NCBI GenBank assembly: GCA_948960675.1 | Contig: CARDPF010000142.1 | Span: forward strand, 1 to 7,844 | Reading direction: 5' to 3' | Length of the DNA: 7,844 nt | Origin: an uncultured Eisenbergiella sp. | Lineage (GTDB): Bacteria > Bacillota > Clostridia > Lachnospirales > Lachnospiraceae | In this document: positions 1 to 6,280 of the stretch, piece by piece | How the letters are laid out: each line of letters begins with the position of its first letter | Numbering within the stretch: the first letter of the stretch is position 1 | Notes under the pieces: generated by a model | Database searches by the model: none | What the model saw: only the letters and a program-made list of their open reading frames with translations | What the model was told of the DNA's origin: nothing | Made by a program: the position numbers and the translations under genes

Positions 1-88
1 TCGCCCTCCTTTCTTTCGTCTGGAGGGCTACTTGAACCCTCCGAAAAGACAAGAAGGTAAAGCCGCCTTTGGCTCTATGGTTCCCCAT
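1..88 (-). promoter_or_regulatory. Structured 5' leader, riboswitch-like, of a gene beyond the left edge
   Basis: On the minus strand this follows a good promoter and ends in AAAGGAGGG (12-4), so a start codon should lie just outside the window. Three segments compete. GGAGGG at 42-37 can pair with CCCUCC at 27-22. The same CCCUCC, as GCCCUCC 28-22, can instead pair with GGAGGGC at 9-3, which hides the ribosome binding site. An upstream GAACC (83-79) can pair with GGUUC (38-34), which overlaps the first segment and would push the RNA to the hidden-site form. A small AGCC/GGCU hairpin (74-71 with 64-61) lies inside that outer stem. This is typical translational-switch logic. I do not recognise the riboswitch class, and an r-protein leader is also possible. 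Confidence 0.5.
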
Positions 89-94
89 GAACGG

Positions 95-123
95 AGTATA
101 GCATACATTTCCCTGTCAGGCAA
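95..123 (-). promoter_or_regulatory. Minus-strand sigma-A promoter for the left-edge leader
   Basis: Read on the minus strand there is a TTGCCT -35 element (123-118), a 17-base spacer and a TATACT -10 element (100-95), preceded by TG one base upstream, so it is an extended -10. Transcription should start near 88 and read out of the window to the left. The spacing and the -10 are close to consensus, and the -35 matches four of six bases. Confidence 0.6.
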
Positions 124-150
124 TTACAATATGCGGCACAAATAATGATG

Positions 151-175
151 AAAAAATGGTGTGCGTCATCCACAC
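151..175 (-). terminator. Possible rho-independent terminator after the transporter gene
   Basis: On the minus strand GTGTG (175-171) and CACAC (163-159) form a short stem with a 7-base loop, followed after two bases by six Ts (156-151). It sits about 165 bases after the transporter stop codon and just before the next minus-strand promoter, which is where the end of the operon is expected. The stem has only five base pairs, so confidence is limited. Confidence 0.35.
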
Positions 176-198
176 GTTATATAATGATCTTGGAAAAA

Positions 199-339
199 CT
201 ACACTACAAGGCACGCACCTCCCTGAATGGCGTCAAGCAGAGCCGTAGCGCTCTTGTGGCCGGAGAGAGAACAAATCAGCCCCTCCGCCGCCAAGATCTC
301 CGTTGTCAACCCCTCTGCCGGCCGTTTATGGTTATTCCG
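199..339 (-). other. Gene-free stretch with an open continuation of the transporter frame
   Basis: After the transporter TGA stop, the same minus-strand frame stays open for 46 codons to a TAG at 199-201. The translation looks protein-like and includes the run GLTTEILAAEG and the run SGHKSATALLDAIQGG. No ATG lies in it and no well-spaced ribosome binding site is seen. It could be a gene remnant, a read-through tail or chance. I do not recognise the sequence and do not call a gene. Confidence 0.2.
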
Positions 340-771
340 TCATTCCCACTTAAAGATGGCAATTCCTGCCACTGCCAGGGCCATTCCGATGGCTTTTCTC
401 CACTCCCAGGGCTGTTTTTCAGTGCCGAACATGCCAAACAGTTCGATCAGGTATGCCGCCGCGATCTGCGCCACCACGATAAACAAAACCGCCTTGGCCG
501 GGCCCAGCGAATCCATGCTTTTGATCACTGTCCAGGTGATAGCAGCCCCCATCACGCCGCCCAGCAGCATGTATTTGGGCTCCACCCGCAAAACCCCAAA
601 CAGGCTTGACCGGTCCGTGATGCCCCAGGCCGCCATGCACACCAAAAACGCGGTAAACTGCACAAAAACATTCGCCGTCCAGATAGAGGAGGATTCCGTC
701 ACCCGGGTATTAAAAACCCCCTGCACGCTCATCAATGCCCCCGATAAAACTGCAATCAAAAATCCAATCAT
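340..771 (-). CDS. DMT-superfamily transporter of the YdcZ (DUF606) family
   Basis: This is a 143-residue integral membrane protein with about five hydrophobic segments (roughly residues 1-21, 31-51, 67-88, 94-116 and 126-142). The N-terminal stretch with QGVFNTRVT and the later segment with AKAVLFIVVAQIAAAYLIE plus FGMFG match the YdcZ/DUF606 pattern as I know it. Such proteins occur as single-domain versions of about 145 residues, presumably acting as dimers, or as fused double-length forms. The family's substrates are mostly unknown. I chose the ATG at 771 rather than the one at 783 because GGGAG stands five bases before it, while the earlier ATG has only a palindromic spacer upstream. It is the last gene of the minus-strand arginine cluster, 113 bases after the solute-binding protein gene. 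Its start codon lies in a perfect inverted repeat, so translation may be regulated. Export or uptake of an arginine-related solute is only a guess. Confidence 0.8.
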   Translation of the reverse strand: MIGFLIAVLSGALMSVQGVFNTRVTESSSIWTANVFVQFTAFLVCMAAWGITDRSSLFGVLRVEPKYMLLGGVMGAAITWTVIKSMDSLGPAKAVLFIVVAQIAAAYLIELFGMFGTEKQPWEWRKAIGMALAVAGIAIFKWE

Positions 772-880
772 GGCCACTCCCATCTGCCTGCCTTGGCAGG
801 CCCACAGGCAATTTCCCCGCTGTAAACAGCGGGCGTTATGCCTGGCTTTTGGAAAAAAGTATGCCCCATGATTGGATTTT
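759..880. repeat. Perfect 15-bp inverted repeat enclosing the spacer and the transporter start codon
   Basis: The 15 bases at 759-773 (AAAATCCAATCATGG) are the exact reverse complement of 866-880. One arm contains the transporter start codon and its first codons; the other lies four bases after the stop codon of the preceding gene. In the minus-strand mRNA the arms can pair over a 92-base loop, burying the start codon with the GGGAG site beside the stem. The loop carries two further hairpins. It could be a translational control structure or a small palindromic insertion with terminal inverted repeats. Confidence 0.75.
786..833. repeat. Two short hairpins in the spacer before the transporter
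   Basis: GCCTGCC/GGCAGGC (786-792 with 795-801, two-base loop) and CCCGCTG/CAGCGGG (816-822 with 827-833, loop TAAA) are perfect 7-bp stems. Neither is followed by a T-run on the minus strand, so they are unlikely to be terminators. The second resembles the GC-rich hairpin in the spacer before argB (4457-4472). Confidence 0.6.
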
Positions 881-884
881 CTAT

Positions 885-2261
885 TCAGGAATCCGAATCT
901 TCGTCCTCCTGGGTTTCCGTCTGTGTTTCTTTTGGAAGTTCGATATATTCCGTCTCCACGTACTCCATTCCCGTCACCTGCGTCATAATCTGCTCGGAAA
1001 GGTTTTTCAAAATATCCGATGCGTTTTCCCCGGACCAGATTTTGGTATAGGCAATCTCCATGCGCACCCAGAAATTGGCCATGGACATCAGCTTGGGCAT
1101 CGGAATGGAATAAGAATATTCCTCCATAAATCCTTCCATTCCCACCGCCTCCGGCACAACGCGCAGCCTTACCGGTATCCTTTTTGCCCTGGCATAAAGC
1201 TTGTCCTGTCCAAAGGTGGAGAGCCAGGCGGCAAAATAGTTGGCCAGATCCTTTTTCGTGCTATAGCCGTTCACTGCCACCACACTGGTCACGGAAAGCC
1301 CCCTGCTCTGCACCTCCCCATTGATGTCCGGAAGGGGAACCACCCCGTACTCATAAGGAAAAAGCCCTTCTTCCCGCGCCTGTGCGATCCGGTTTAAAAT
1401 ATCCGTCGTAGCCACCGTAAAGACCAGTTTCCCGTCCAAAAAATCCTGCACCACGGAATCGTAGCTGGAATTTTTGGCGTCAATGGAGAAGAACTGGTTC
1501 AAATCCTGATACGTCTGCAGCCCCCGGACCGCCTCCAGATTATAAATATCTATCCGGTTTTCGTCATCCCCGCAGGGCCCCCCCACATCCATATAATTGC
1601 CCGCAAAGAAATAATTGTAAAAAATGTCCGCCACATCCCATTTAAAGACCGCTTCCACCGTCTCCGGCGCGTTATAGTTTTCCGCGAAAGAAAGGATGTC
1701 GTCAATGGTTTTGGGAATCAGCGTTTCCTCCCCTACGCCCAGTTCCTGCGCCGCCTGCTGCAGGTAAGTCCTGTTATAGACCAGGGCACTTGTTTCAAAA
1801 TACAGCGGATACGCTACCATTTTTCCCTGATAGGTCACTGCATCCAGCGCTGTCTGCGGGAAATTGCGGGCGGATATCACATCCTCCGGATTGGAAATCC
1901 CGGCGGCCAGCCCCGCCAAATAGGCCTTCTCCAAGCTCTCATTTCCCACAATATATAAATCCGGCAGATTTTCATTTGCCACGGAAGCCTGATTGACCGC
2001 CTCCAGATATTCCAAACCGCTTTTCTGCACCGGAACCACCCGGACATCATACTCCTCCAAATAGTCCAGCGCCATGCTCGCCAGATAATCCTCCAAGGCC
2101 TCGTCCGTATACCACAGCGTGACCGTCGGCCGGACCAGGAGAGCATTGTCCGGAATCATCTCCACCGCTTCCTGTTTATGGGTAAAAACCCACAACGCAA
2201 TCCCTGCTGCCGCCAAAACCAGAACACCGGCTGCGGCAAACAGCCCTTTTTTTAAGCCCAT
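885..2261 (-). CDS. Membrane-anchored extracellular solute-binding-like protein
   Basis: The 458-residue protein starts with MGLKK and a hydrophobic segment (about residues 6-26). No lipobox cysteine follows, so it is probably held by an uncleaved N-terminal anchor or processed by signal peptidase I. The rest resembles ABC-type solute-binding proteins of the family-1 (sugar/oligosaccharide) fold: a first strand TVTLWYTDE at 46-54, the hinge-region motif YPLYFETSALVYN at 151-163, and SSYDSVVQDFLDGKLVFTVA around 265-284. The C-terminus is very acidic (QEDEDSDS). I chose the ATG at 2261 because AAGGAG lies five bases upstream; the longer frame would overlap argD. The gene follows argD after 16 bases, which implies co-transcription. 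No permease or ATPase gene is nearby, so it is an orphan. Its ligand is not evident from sequence, and the arginine context does not prove an amino-acid ligand. Confidence 0.75.
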   Translation of the reverse strand: MGLKKGLFAAAGVLVLAAAGIALWVFTHKQEAVEMIPDNALLVRPTVTLWYTDEALEDYLASMALDYLEEYDVRVVPVQKSGLEYLEAVNQASVANENLPDLYIVGNESLEKAYLAGLAAGISNPEDVISARNFPQTALDAVTYQGKMVAYPLYFETSALVYNRTYLQQAAQELGVGEETLIPKTIDDILSFAENYNAPETVEAVFKWDVADIFYNYFFAGNYMDVGGPCGDDENRIDIYNLEAVRGLQTYQDLNQFFSIDAKNSSYDSVVQDFLDGKLVFTVATTDILNRIAQAREEGLFPYEYGVVPLPDINGEVQSRGLSVTSVVAVNGYSTKKDLANYFAAWLSTFGQDKLYARAKRIPVRLRVVPEAVGMEGFMEEYSYSIPMPKLMSMANFWVRMEIAYTKIWSGENASDILKNLSEQIMTQVTGMEYVETEYIELPKETQTETQEDEDSDS

Positions 2262-2277
2262 ACCTACTCCTTTGTTG

Positions 2278-3477
2278 TCAGGCACCGGCAGACAGGCATG
2301 GCTCCAGAATGCGCAGCATCTCGTCCACATCCGCACACCCAATCACCAAAGGCGGCAAAAACCGGATTACGTTAGGGCCTGCATTGATCAAAATGAGCCC
2401 TCCCGCAAGCGCAGCGTCAATGATATCCGCCACAGGCCTGTCAAATACAAGCCCCTGCAGCAGTCCGCTGCCCCTCCTTGCCTGTATACCTTCATATTTA
2501 CCGGCAAGTTCGTCCAGCTTTTGTTCCAGATAGGCCGACACCTGCCTTACATGTTCTATTATATGGTTCTTTTCAAATAAATCAAGCACTTTGCATACCG
2601 CAGCGCAGGCCAGCGGGTTTCCGCCATAGGTCGTACCGTGGTCGCCCGCCTTCAAAGAATTCTGCCCTACCTTTTCCGTCATCAAAAAAGCGCCCACCGG
2701 CACGCCGCAGCCCAGCGCCTTGGCCACAGTCATAATATCCGGCTTTACGCCAAACTTCTGCCACGCAAACATAAAACCGGTCCGCCCCATCCCGCACTGG
2801 ATTTCGTCCAAAACCAAAAGAATATCCCTTTCATCGCAAAGCCTGCGCAGCCGCCAAAGAAATGCTTCGTCTGCCGGGAAAACGCCGCCCTCCCCCTGCA
2901 CGGTTTCCAACAGGATGGCGCAGGTTTTTTCATTGACACAGGCAAGCACACTGTCCCAATCATTCATGGAAGCAAACCGGACGTTGCCGATTCCGGGCTC
3001 AAAAGCTTCCCTGTACCCGGGATTGCCCGTCACGGAAAGCGCCCCCATGGTTCTGCCATGGAAAGAATGATGCAGGGCAATGATCTCATGGCCGGTTTGG
3101 CCGTCCTTTAAAAACGCATATTTGCGGGCCGCCTTGATGGCCCCCTCCACCGCCTCCGCACCGCTGTTGGTAAAAAACACCCGGTCCATGCCGGACACTT
3201 CCTTGAGCTTTTTAGCCGCCTCCACCGCCGGAACATTATAATAATAATTGGAGGTATGAATCAGCTTATCAATCTGCCCCTTGAGCGCATCGTTATACTC
3301 TGTATTATGGTATCCCAACGCAAACACACCGATACCGGAAGCAAAATCCAAGTATTTTTTTCCTTCTATATTGTATAAATATACACCCTCACCCCTGTCC
3401 AGTACCACCTGATACCGATTGTAGGTATGTAAAAGGGCTTTTTCCGCCTCTTCGATATAAGCCTGCATCGTTTCCAT
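2278..3477 (-). CDS. argD: Acetylornithine aminotransferase
   Basis: ArgD transfers an amino group from glutamate to N-acetylglutamate 5-semialdehyde, giving N-acetylornithine, in the cytoplasm with pyridoxal phosphate. The 399 residues are the usual family length. Visible motifs in order are LDFASGIGVFALGYHN (43-58), the phosphate-binding NSGAEA (104-109), HSFHGRT (137-143), LVLDEIQ with the ring-nitrogen aspartate (D224), and the Schiff-base lysine in TVAKALG (K253), then HGTTYGGNPLA. No expected catalytic motif is missing. I chose the ATG at 3477 because GGGGG lies just upstream and the long upstream extension in this frame looks non-coding. ArgD enzymes often also accept succinyl-diaminopimelate, which cannot be decided here. 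It lies 55 bases after argB and 16 bases before the solute-binding protein gene. Confidence 0.95.
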   Translation of the reverse strand: METMQAYIEEAEKALLHTYNRYQVVLDRGEGVYLYNIEGKKYLDFASGIGVFALGYHNTEYNDALKGQIDKLIHTSNYYYNVPAVEAAKKLKEVSGMDRVFFTNSGAEAVEGAIKAARKYAFLKDGQTGHEIIALHHSFHGRTMGALSVTGNPGYREAFEPGIGNVRFASMNDWDSVLACVNEKTCAILLETVQGEGGVFPADEAFLWRLRRLCDERDILLVLDEIQCGMGRTGFMFAWQKFGVKPDIMTVAKALGCGVPVGAFLMTEKVGQNSLKAGDHGTTYGGNPLACAAVCKVLDLFEKNHIIEHVRQVSAYLEQKLDELAGKYEGIQARRGSGLLQGLVFDRPVADIIDAALAGGLILINAGPNVIRFLPPLVIGCADVDEMLRILEPCLSAGA

Positions 3478-3532
3478 TATTTCCCCCATTTCCGCGCAGC
3501 TTTGCAGCGCACAGACACAAATTCCATTTCCC
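3478..3532. repeat. Hairpin cassette between argB and argD (simple form)
   Basis: This spacer holds a short hairpin (GCGC, T-T mismatch, GC, triloop; 3494-3510). The 19 bases at 3504-3522 match 17 of 19 with 6355-6373 upstream of the GNAT gene. On the minus strand a GAGGGAAAT sequence precedes the cassette and GGGGGAAAT follows it as the argD ribosome binding site, so the site appears duplicated on either side. I read it as an empty version of the larger cassette before the GNAT gene. Confidence 0.6.
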
Positions 3533-4444
3533 TCATTCCTGCCCTGACAGCCTGCCCGGCAGCGGCTCCCCGTCCGCCACAATTGCCGTTCCCACACCTT
3601 TATCGGTAAAAACCTCCAGCAGGAGGCAATGGGGAATCCGGCCGTCCAAAATGTGTACCTTATGCACACCGCTTTTCACCGCGGAAGTACAATTGGCAAG
3701 CTTTGGCAGCATGCCGCCCCCGATGTAGCCGTTGTCGATCAACTCTTCCGCCTCGCTCACCTGAATCCGGGAAATAAAAGAATTTTTATCCCCAAAATCC
3801 CGGTAAAGCCCTTCCACGTCCGTCAAAAACACCAGCTTATCCGCACCCACTGCCTTGGCCACCGCACAGGCGGCATCGTCTGCGTTAATATTATACGTAT
3901 CAAACTGCGCATCCATCCCCACCGGTGAAACAATGGGCAAATAGTCATTGTCGATCAGGTCATAAAGGATCTTGGGATTCACCTTTGCCACATCCCCCAC
4001 AAACCCGATATCCTGTCCGTCCGCGTATTTTTTCTCCACCTGTAAAAGTGCGCCGTCCTTGCCGCTGATGCCCGCCGAGAGCACACCCAGCTTTTGCACC
4101 ATGGAAACCAGATGCTTGTTTACGCGCCCCAGCACCATCTCCGCAATTTCCATCGTCTCTGCATCCGTCACCCGAAGCCCGTTGACAAACTGCGCTTTTT
4201 TCCCTGCCTTTTCCACCCAGCGGCTGATCTCTTTTCCCCCGCCGTGTACAATAATGGGCTTAAAGCCCACCAGCTTTAACAGCGTGACATCCTGTATCAC
4301 GCTCTCCAAAAGCCCCTCGTTGCTCATGGCCGAACCGCCATATTTGACCACAATGATTTTGCGGTTAAATTTCTGTATATAAGGAAGCGCCTCAATGAGC
4401 ACCTCCGCCTTTTTCATGATCTGTTCCATTTCCGGCTTTTCCAT
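3533..4444 (-). CDS. argB: Acetylglutamate kinase
   Basis: ArgB phosphorylates N-acetylglutamate with ATP, the second step of arginine synthesis. The 303-residue product carries the amino-acid-kinase signatures KYGGSAM with Lys34, the glycine-rich IIVHGGGKE (65-72), RVTD (91-94), [13 protein letters not shown] (184-196), LTDVEGL (207-213) and GGGMLPK with Lys248. The N-terminal helix [16 protein letters not shown] before the kinase core and the C-terminal part around HKVHILDGR are features of the arginine-sensitive hexameric enzymes, so feedback inhibition by arginine is likely (family knowledge plus inference). I prefer the ATG at 4444 because AGGGAGG stands five bases before it and homologues start about here. 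The frame is open upstream to a TTG at 4537 and includes an ATG at 4501, but that extension reads through a repeat cassette. It lies 89 bases after argJ and 55 before argD. Confidence 0.95.
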   Translation of the reverse strand: MEKPEMEQIMKKAEVLIEALPYIQKFNRKIIVVKYGGSAMSNEGLLESVIQDVTLLKLVGFKPIIVHGGGKEISRWVEKAGKKAQFVNGLRVTDAETMEIAEMVLGRVNKHLVSMVQKLGVLSAGISGKDGALLQVEKKYADGQDIGFVGDVAKVNPKILYDLIDNDYLPIVSPVGMDAQFDTYNINADDAACAVAKAVGADKLVFLTDVEGLYRDFGDKNSFISRIQVSEAEELIDNGYIGGGMLPKLANCTSAVKSGVHKVHILDGRIPHCLLLEVFTDKGVGTAIVADGEPLPGRLSGQE

Positions 4445-4446
4445 GG

Positions 4447-4531
4447 TAACCTCCCTGCCCGCTATTGCGGGCGTAAATTCACGGTTGAAAAACTGTCGCA
4501 TATGGTTTTTCAACCTAACCTCCCTGCCCGC
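4447..4531. repeat. Hairpin cassette with duplicated ribosome binding site between argJ and argB
   Basis: A 16-bp direct repeat (TAACCTCCCTGCCCGC) occurs at 4447-4462 and 4516-4531. On the minus strand both copies carry AGGGAGG; the copy next to argB acts as its ribosome binding site. Between them are an 11-bp perfect stem (4483-4493 with 4505-4515) and a 6-bp GC-rich stem (4457-4462 with 4467-4472). The layout parallels the cassette before the GNAT gene: binding-site-like sequence, a stem containing TTGAAAA, a GAATTT-like stretch, a GC-rich stem, a binding site and then the ATG. Confidence 0.7.
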
Positions 4532-4533
4532 AC

Positions 4534-5757
4534 TCAACTCCTGTAATCGGCGTTAATTTTCACATATTCGTAAGTCAAATCGCAGCCCCAGGCAGTCGCC
4601 TGCTCCTGCCCCATCTTCATATCCACAAGCGCCGTCACTTCCTGACAGGACAAAATGGCGGTGGCCTCCTCCTCACTGTAATCTGCCGCTATCCCATCCT
4701 TAAAAATCTGCAGTTTTCCTGCGCTGCTCTCCAAATACAGTTCGACCGCCTCCGGATCAAAAGATACGCCACTGTACCCCAGCGCGCACAAAATCCTTCC
4801 CCAATTGGCGTCATGCCCGAAAATCGCCGCCTTGGTAAGGCTGGAGGTAATCACGGATTTTGCAAGGGTTTTGGCATGCGCCTTCGTGTCCGCATGGACC
4901 ACCTTTGCCGCAAACAATGCAGTCGCCCCCTCGCCGTCCGCCGCGATCTTCTTTGCCAGCGCTTCATTGACCGCATGCAGCGCTTCATAAAAAATGGCAT
5001 AATCCTCATTTTTCTCCCGGATTTCGGCGTTGCCTGCCTGCCCGTTTGCCAATACCAGCAGGGTATCGTTGGTGGAGGTATCGCCGTCCACTGAAACCAT
5101 ATTGAATGTGTCCTCCACATCCGCCGACAGCGCTTCCTGCAAAAGTTCCCCGGAAATACACACATCTGTCGTCACAAACGCCAGCATGGTGCACATGTTG
5201 GGATGAATCATCCCCGAACCCTTGCACATGCCCCCCACCGTTACGGTTTTTCCGCCGATCTCTACGGATACCGCCACCTGCTTGGGCACGGTATCCGTCG
5301 TCATTATGGCACAGGCCGCCTCCGTCCCGGCCTCCAGCGTACCCTGAAGCATCCCGGCAAGCCTTGCCGCACCGTCCTCCAGCTTTTCGATGGGAAGCTG
5401 CATGCCGATGACCCCGGTAGAACACACCAGCACACTGTCCGTACCGATTCCCAACGCCTTCGCAGCCGCAGCAGCCGTCCTCTCGCAATAGGCAAGCCCC
5501 TGTTTTCCGGTACAGGCATTGGCAATGCCGGAATTGACCACCACCGCCTGGGCCGATGCATTTTTATGCACCACATCCTTATCCCACAAAACCGGGGCCG
5601 CCTGCACGATGTTGCGGGTAAACACGCCTGCCGCCCTGCAGGCAGCCGCACTGTACACCATCGCCATGTCTTTCCTGTTTTGATATTTTACGCCCGCTTC
5701 CACGCCCGCTGCCATAAAGCCCTTGGCGCTGGTTACGCCGCCTTGTATCCACTTCAT
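4534..5757 (-). CDS. argJ: Bifunctional glutamate N-acetyltransferase / N-acetylornithine transacetylase
   Basis: ArgJ moves the acetyl group from N-acetylornithine to glutamate and, in bifunctional forms, also uses acetyl-CoA. It belongs to the self-cleaving Ntn-type family. The 407 residues are full length. They show [14 protein letters not shown] at the start, the oxyanion-hole STG (113-115), [18 protein letters not shown] with the cleavage and nucleophile threonine at Thr190, DTSTNDT downstream, and the terminal motif INADYRS. The residue before the nucleophile is Cys where many homologues have Ala (CTML rather than ATML). I chose the ATG at 5757 over the one at 5763 because AGGAGG is then seven bases away and homologues begin MKW. 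No argA-like synthase is obvious nearby, which suits a bifunctional enzyme, but activity with acetyl-CoA cannot be read from sequence. A promoter and ARG box stand directly upstream. Confidence 0.95.
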   Translation of the reverse strand: MKWIQGGVTSAKGFMAAGVEAGVKYQNRKDMAMVYSAAACRAAGVFTRNIVQAAPVLWDKDVVHKNASAQAVVVNSGIANACTGKQGLAYCERTAAAAAKALGIGTDSVLVCSTGVIGMQLPIEKLEDGAARLAGMLQGTLEAGTEAACAIMTTDTVPKQVAVSVEIGGKTVTVGGMCKGSGMIHPNMCTMLAFVTTDVCISGELLQEALSADVEDTFNMVSVDGDTSTNDTLLVLANGQAGNAEIREKNEDYAIFYEALHAVNEALAKKIAADGEGATALFAAKVVHADTKAHAKTLAKSVITSSLTKAAIFGHDANWGRILCALGYSGVSFDPEAVELYLESSAGKLQIFKDGIAADYSEEEATAILSCQEVTALVDMKMGQEQATAWGCDLTYEYVKINADYRS

Positions 5758-5786
5758 GCCCATCCCTCCTGCACATTTTCACAATT

Positions 5787-5800
5787 TGTATAAATATACA
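5787..5800. promoter_or_regulatory. ARG box (ArgR/AhrC operator) at argJ
   Basis: TGTATAAATATACA is a perfect 6+6 inverted repeat around a two-base centre. It matches the general ARG-box pattern TGAATwwwwATTCA at 12 of 14 positions, differing by the symmetric A-to-T change. It overlaps the -10 element of the argJ promoter, where arginine-bound ArgR would block RNA polymerase. No ArgR gene is in the window. Confidence 0.75.
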
Positions 5801-5821
5801 TCATTCTGGAATAATATGCAA
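5793..5821 (-). promoter_or_regulatory. argJ operon promoter
   Basis: On the minus strand TTGCAT (5821-5816), a 17-base spacer and TATATT (5798-5793) form a near-consensus sigma-A promoter. The predicted start is near 5786, leaving a leader of about 30 bases with the AGGAGG site. The -35 element begins only three bases after the GNAT stop codon. The ARG box covers the -10, so argJBD can be regulated separately from the GNAT gene. Confidence 0.7.
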
Positions 5822-5824
5822 TAG

Positions 5825-6274
5825 TTAGGTGTTAAATTTTTCAATATTTTTGGAATTTAAGACAAAATCATAGTAATTTAAGTCTTGCCGCTTCGTCCAG
5901 CCGATGCATTTCCAAAACGCATTTCCCACATCGTTTTTGGTAAACGCTATCAGGGACACTTTGCTGATTCCTTCCCTGCGCAGCGCCTCCATGCAGGCCA
6001 CCACCATCGCCTTTCCAATGCCCAGCATCCGGTAAGGCTCCTCCACGCACACATGGTAAAGGCATCCCCTCCTGCCGTCATGGCCGCACAAAATCGCCCC
6101 CACGATCCGGCCGTCCATTTCTGCAACCACGCTGGTGGTGGGATTGCGCCTCAAAAAGCGCTCTACCCCTTCCCTGGAATCGTCTATGCTGCGGATGGAA
6201 AACCCTTTGATCGTCATCCACAGCGCATATACGCCGTCATAGTCCTGCTCCCGCATGATCCTAACCCGAAACAT
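5825..6274 (-). CDS. GNAT-family N-acetyltransferase
   Basis: This 149-residue protein has the single-domain GNAT layout. A first strand FRVRIMREQDYDGVYALW opens it, followed by a mid-section SIDDSREGVERFLRRNP (29-45) and strands around VVAEMDGRIVGAILCGHDG. The acetyl-CoA pyrophosphate-binding loop is YRMLGIGKAM with R82-x-x-G85-x-G87, and NDVGNAFWKCIGW follows near the end. It resembles YpeA-like cytosolic acetyltransferases; the acceptor substrate is unknown. I chose the ATG at 6274 because GAGGG lies five bases upstream. The ATG at 6286 and the longer frame fall in a repeat cassette. The gene lies 67 bases before argJ on the same strand, so a role in arginine metabolism, such as extra N-acetylglutamate supply, is conceivable but not shown. 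It lacks the kinase-like domain of classical ArgA. Confidence 0.85.
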   Translation of the reverse strand: MFRVRIMREQDYDGVYALWMTIKGFSIRSIDDSREGVERFLRRNPTTSVVAEMDGRIVGAILCGHDGRRGCLYHVCVEEPYRMLGIGKAMVVACMEALRREGISKVSLIAFTKNDVGNAFWKCIGWTKRQDLNYYDFVLNSKNIEKFNT

Positions 6275-6280
6275 ATTTTC

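Noticed and set aside
145..871. Plus-strand open frames opposite the transporter gene
   Set aside because: They run antisense to a gene with clear family features and encode low-complexity, Pro/His-rich translations without supporting ribosome binding sites.
2343..5500. Many plus-strand and alternative minus-strand frames within argD, argB and argJ
   Set aside because: They are shadows of well-supported genes in GC-rich DNA and show no recognisable domains.
5825..6274. Calling the GNAT gene argA (N-acetylglutamate synthase)
   Set aside because: It lacks the amino-acid-kinase domain of classical ArgA, and no substrate-specific motif for glutamate can be read from the sequence.
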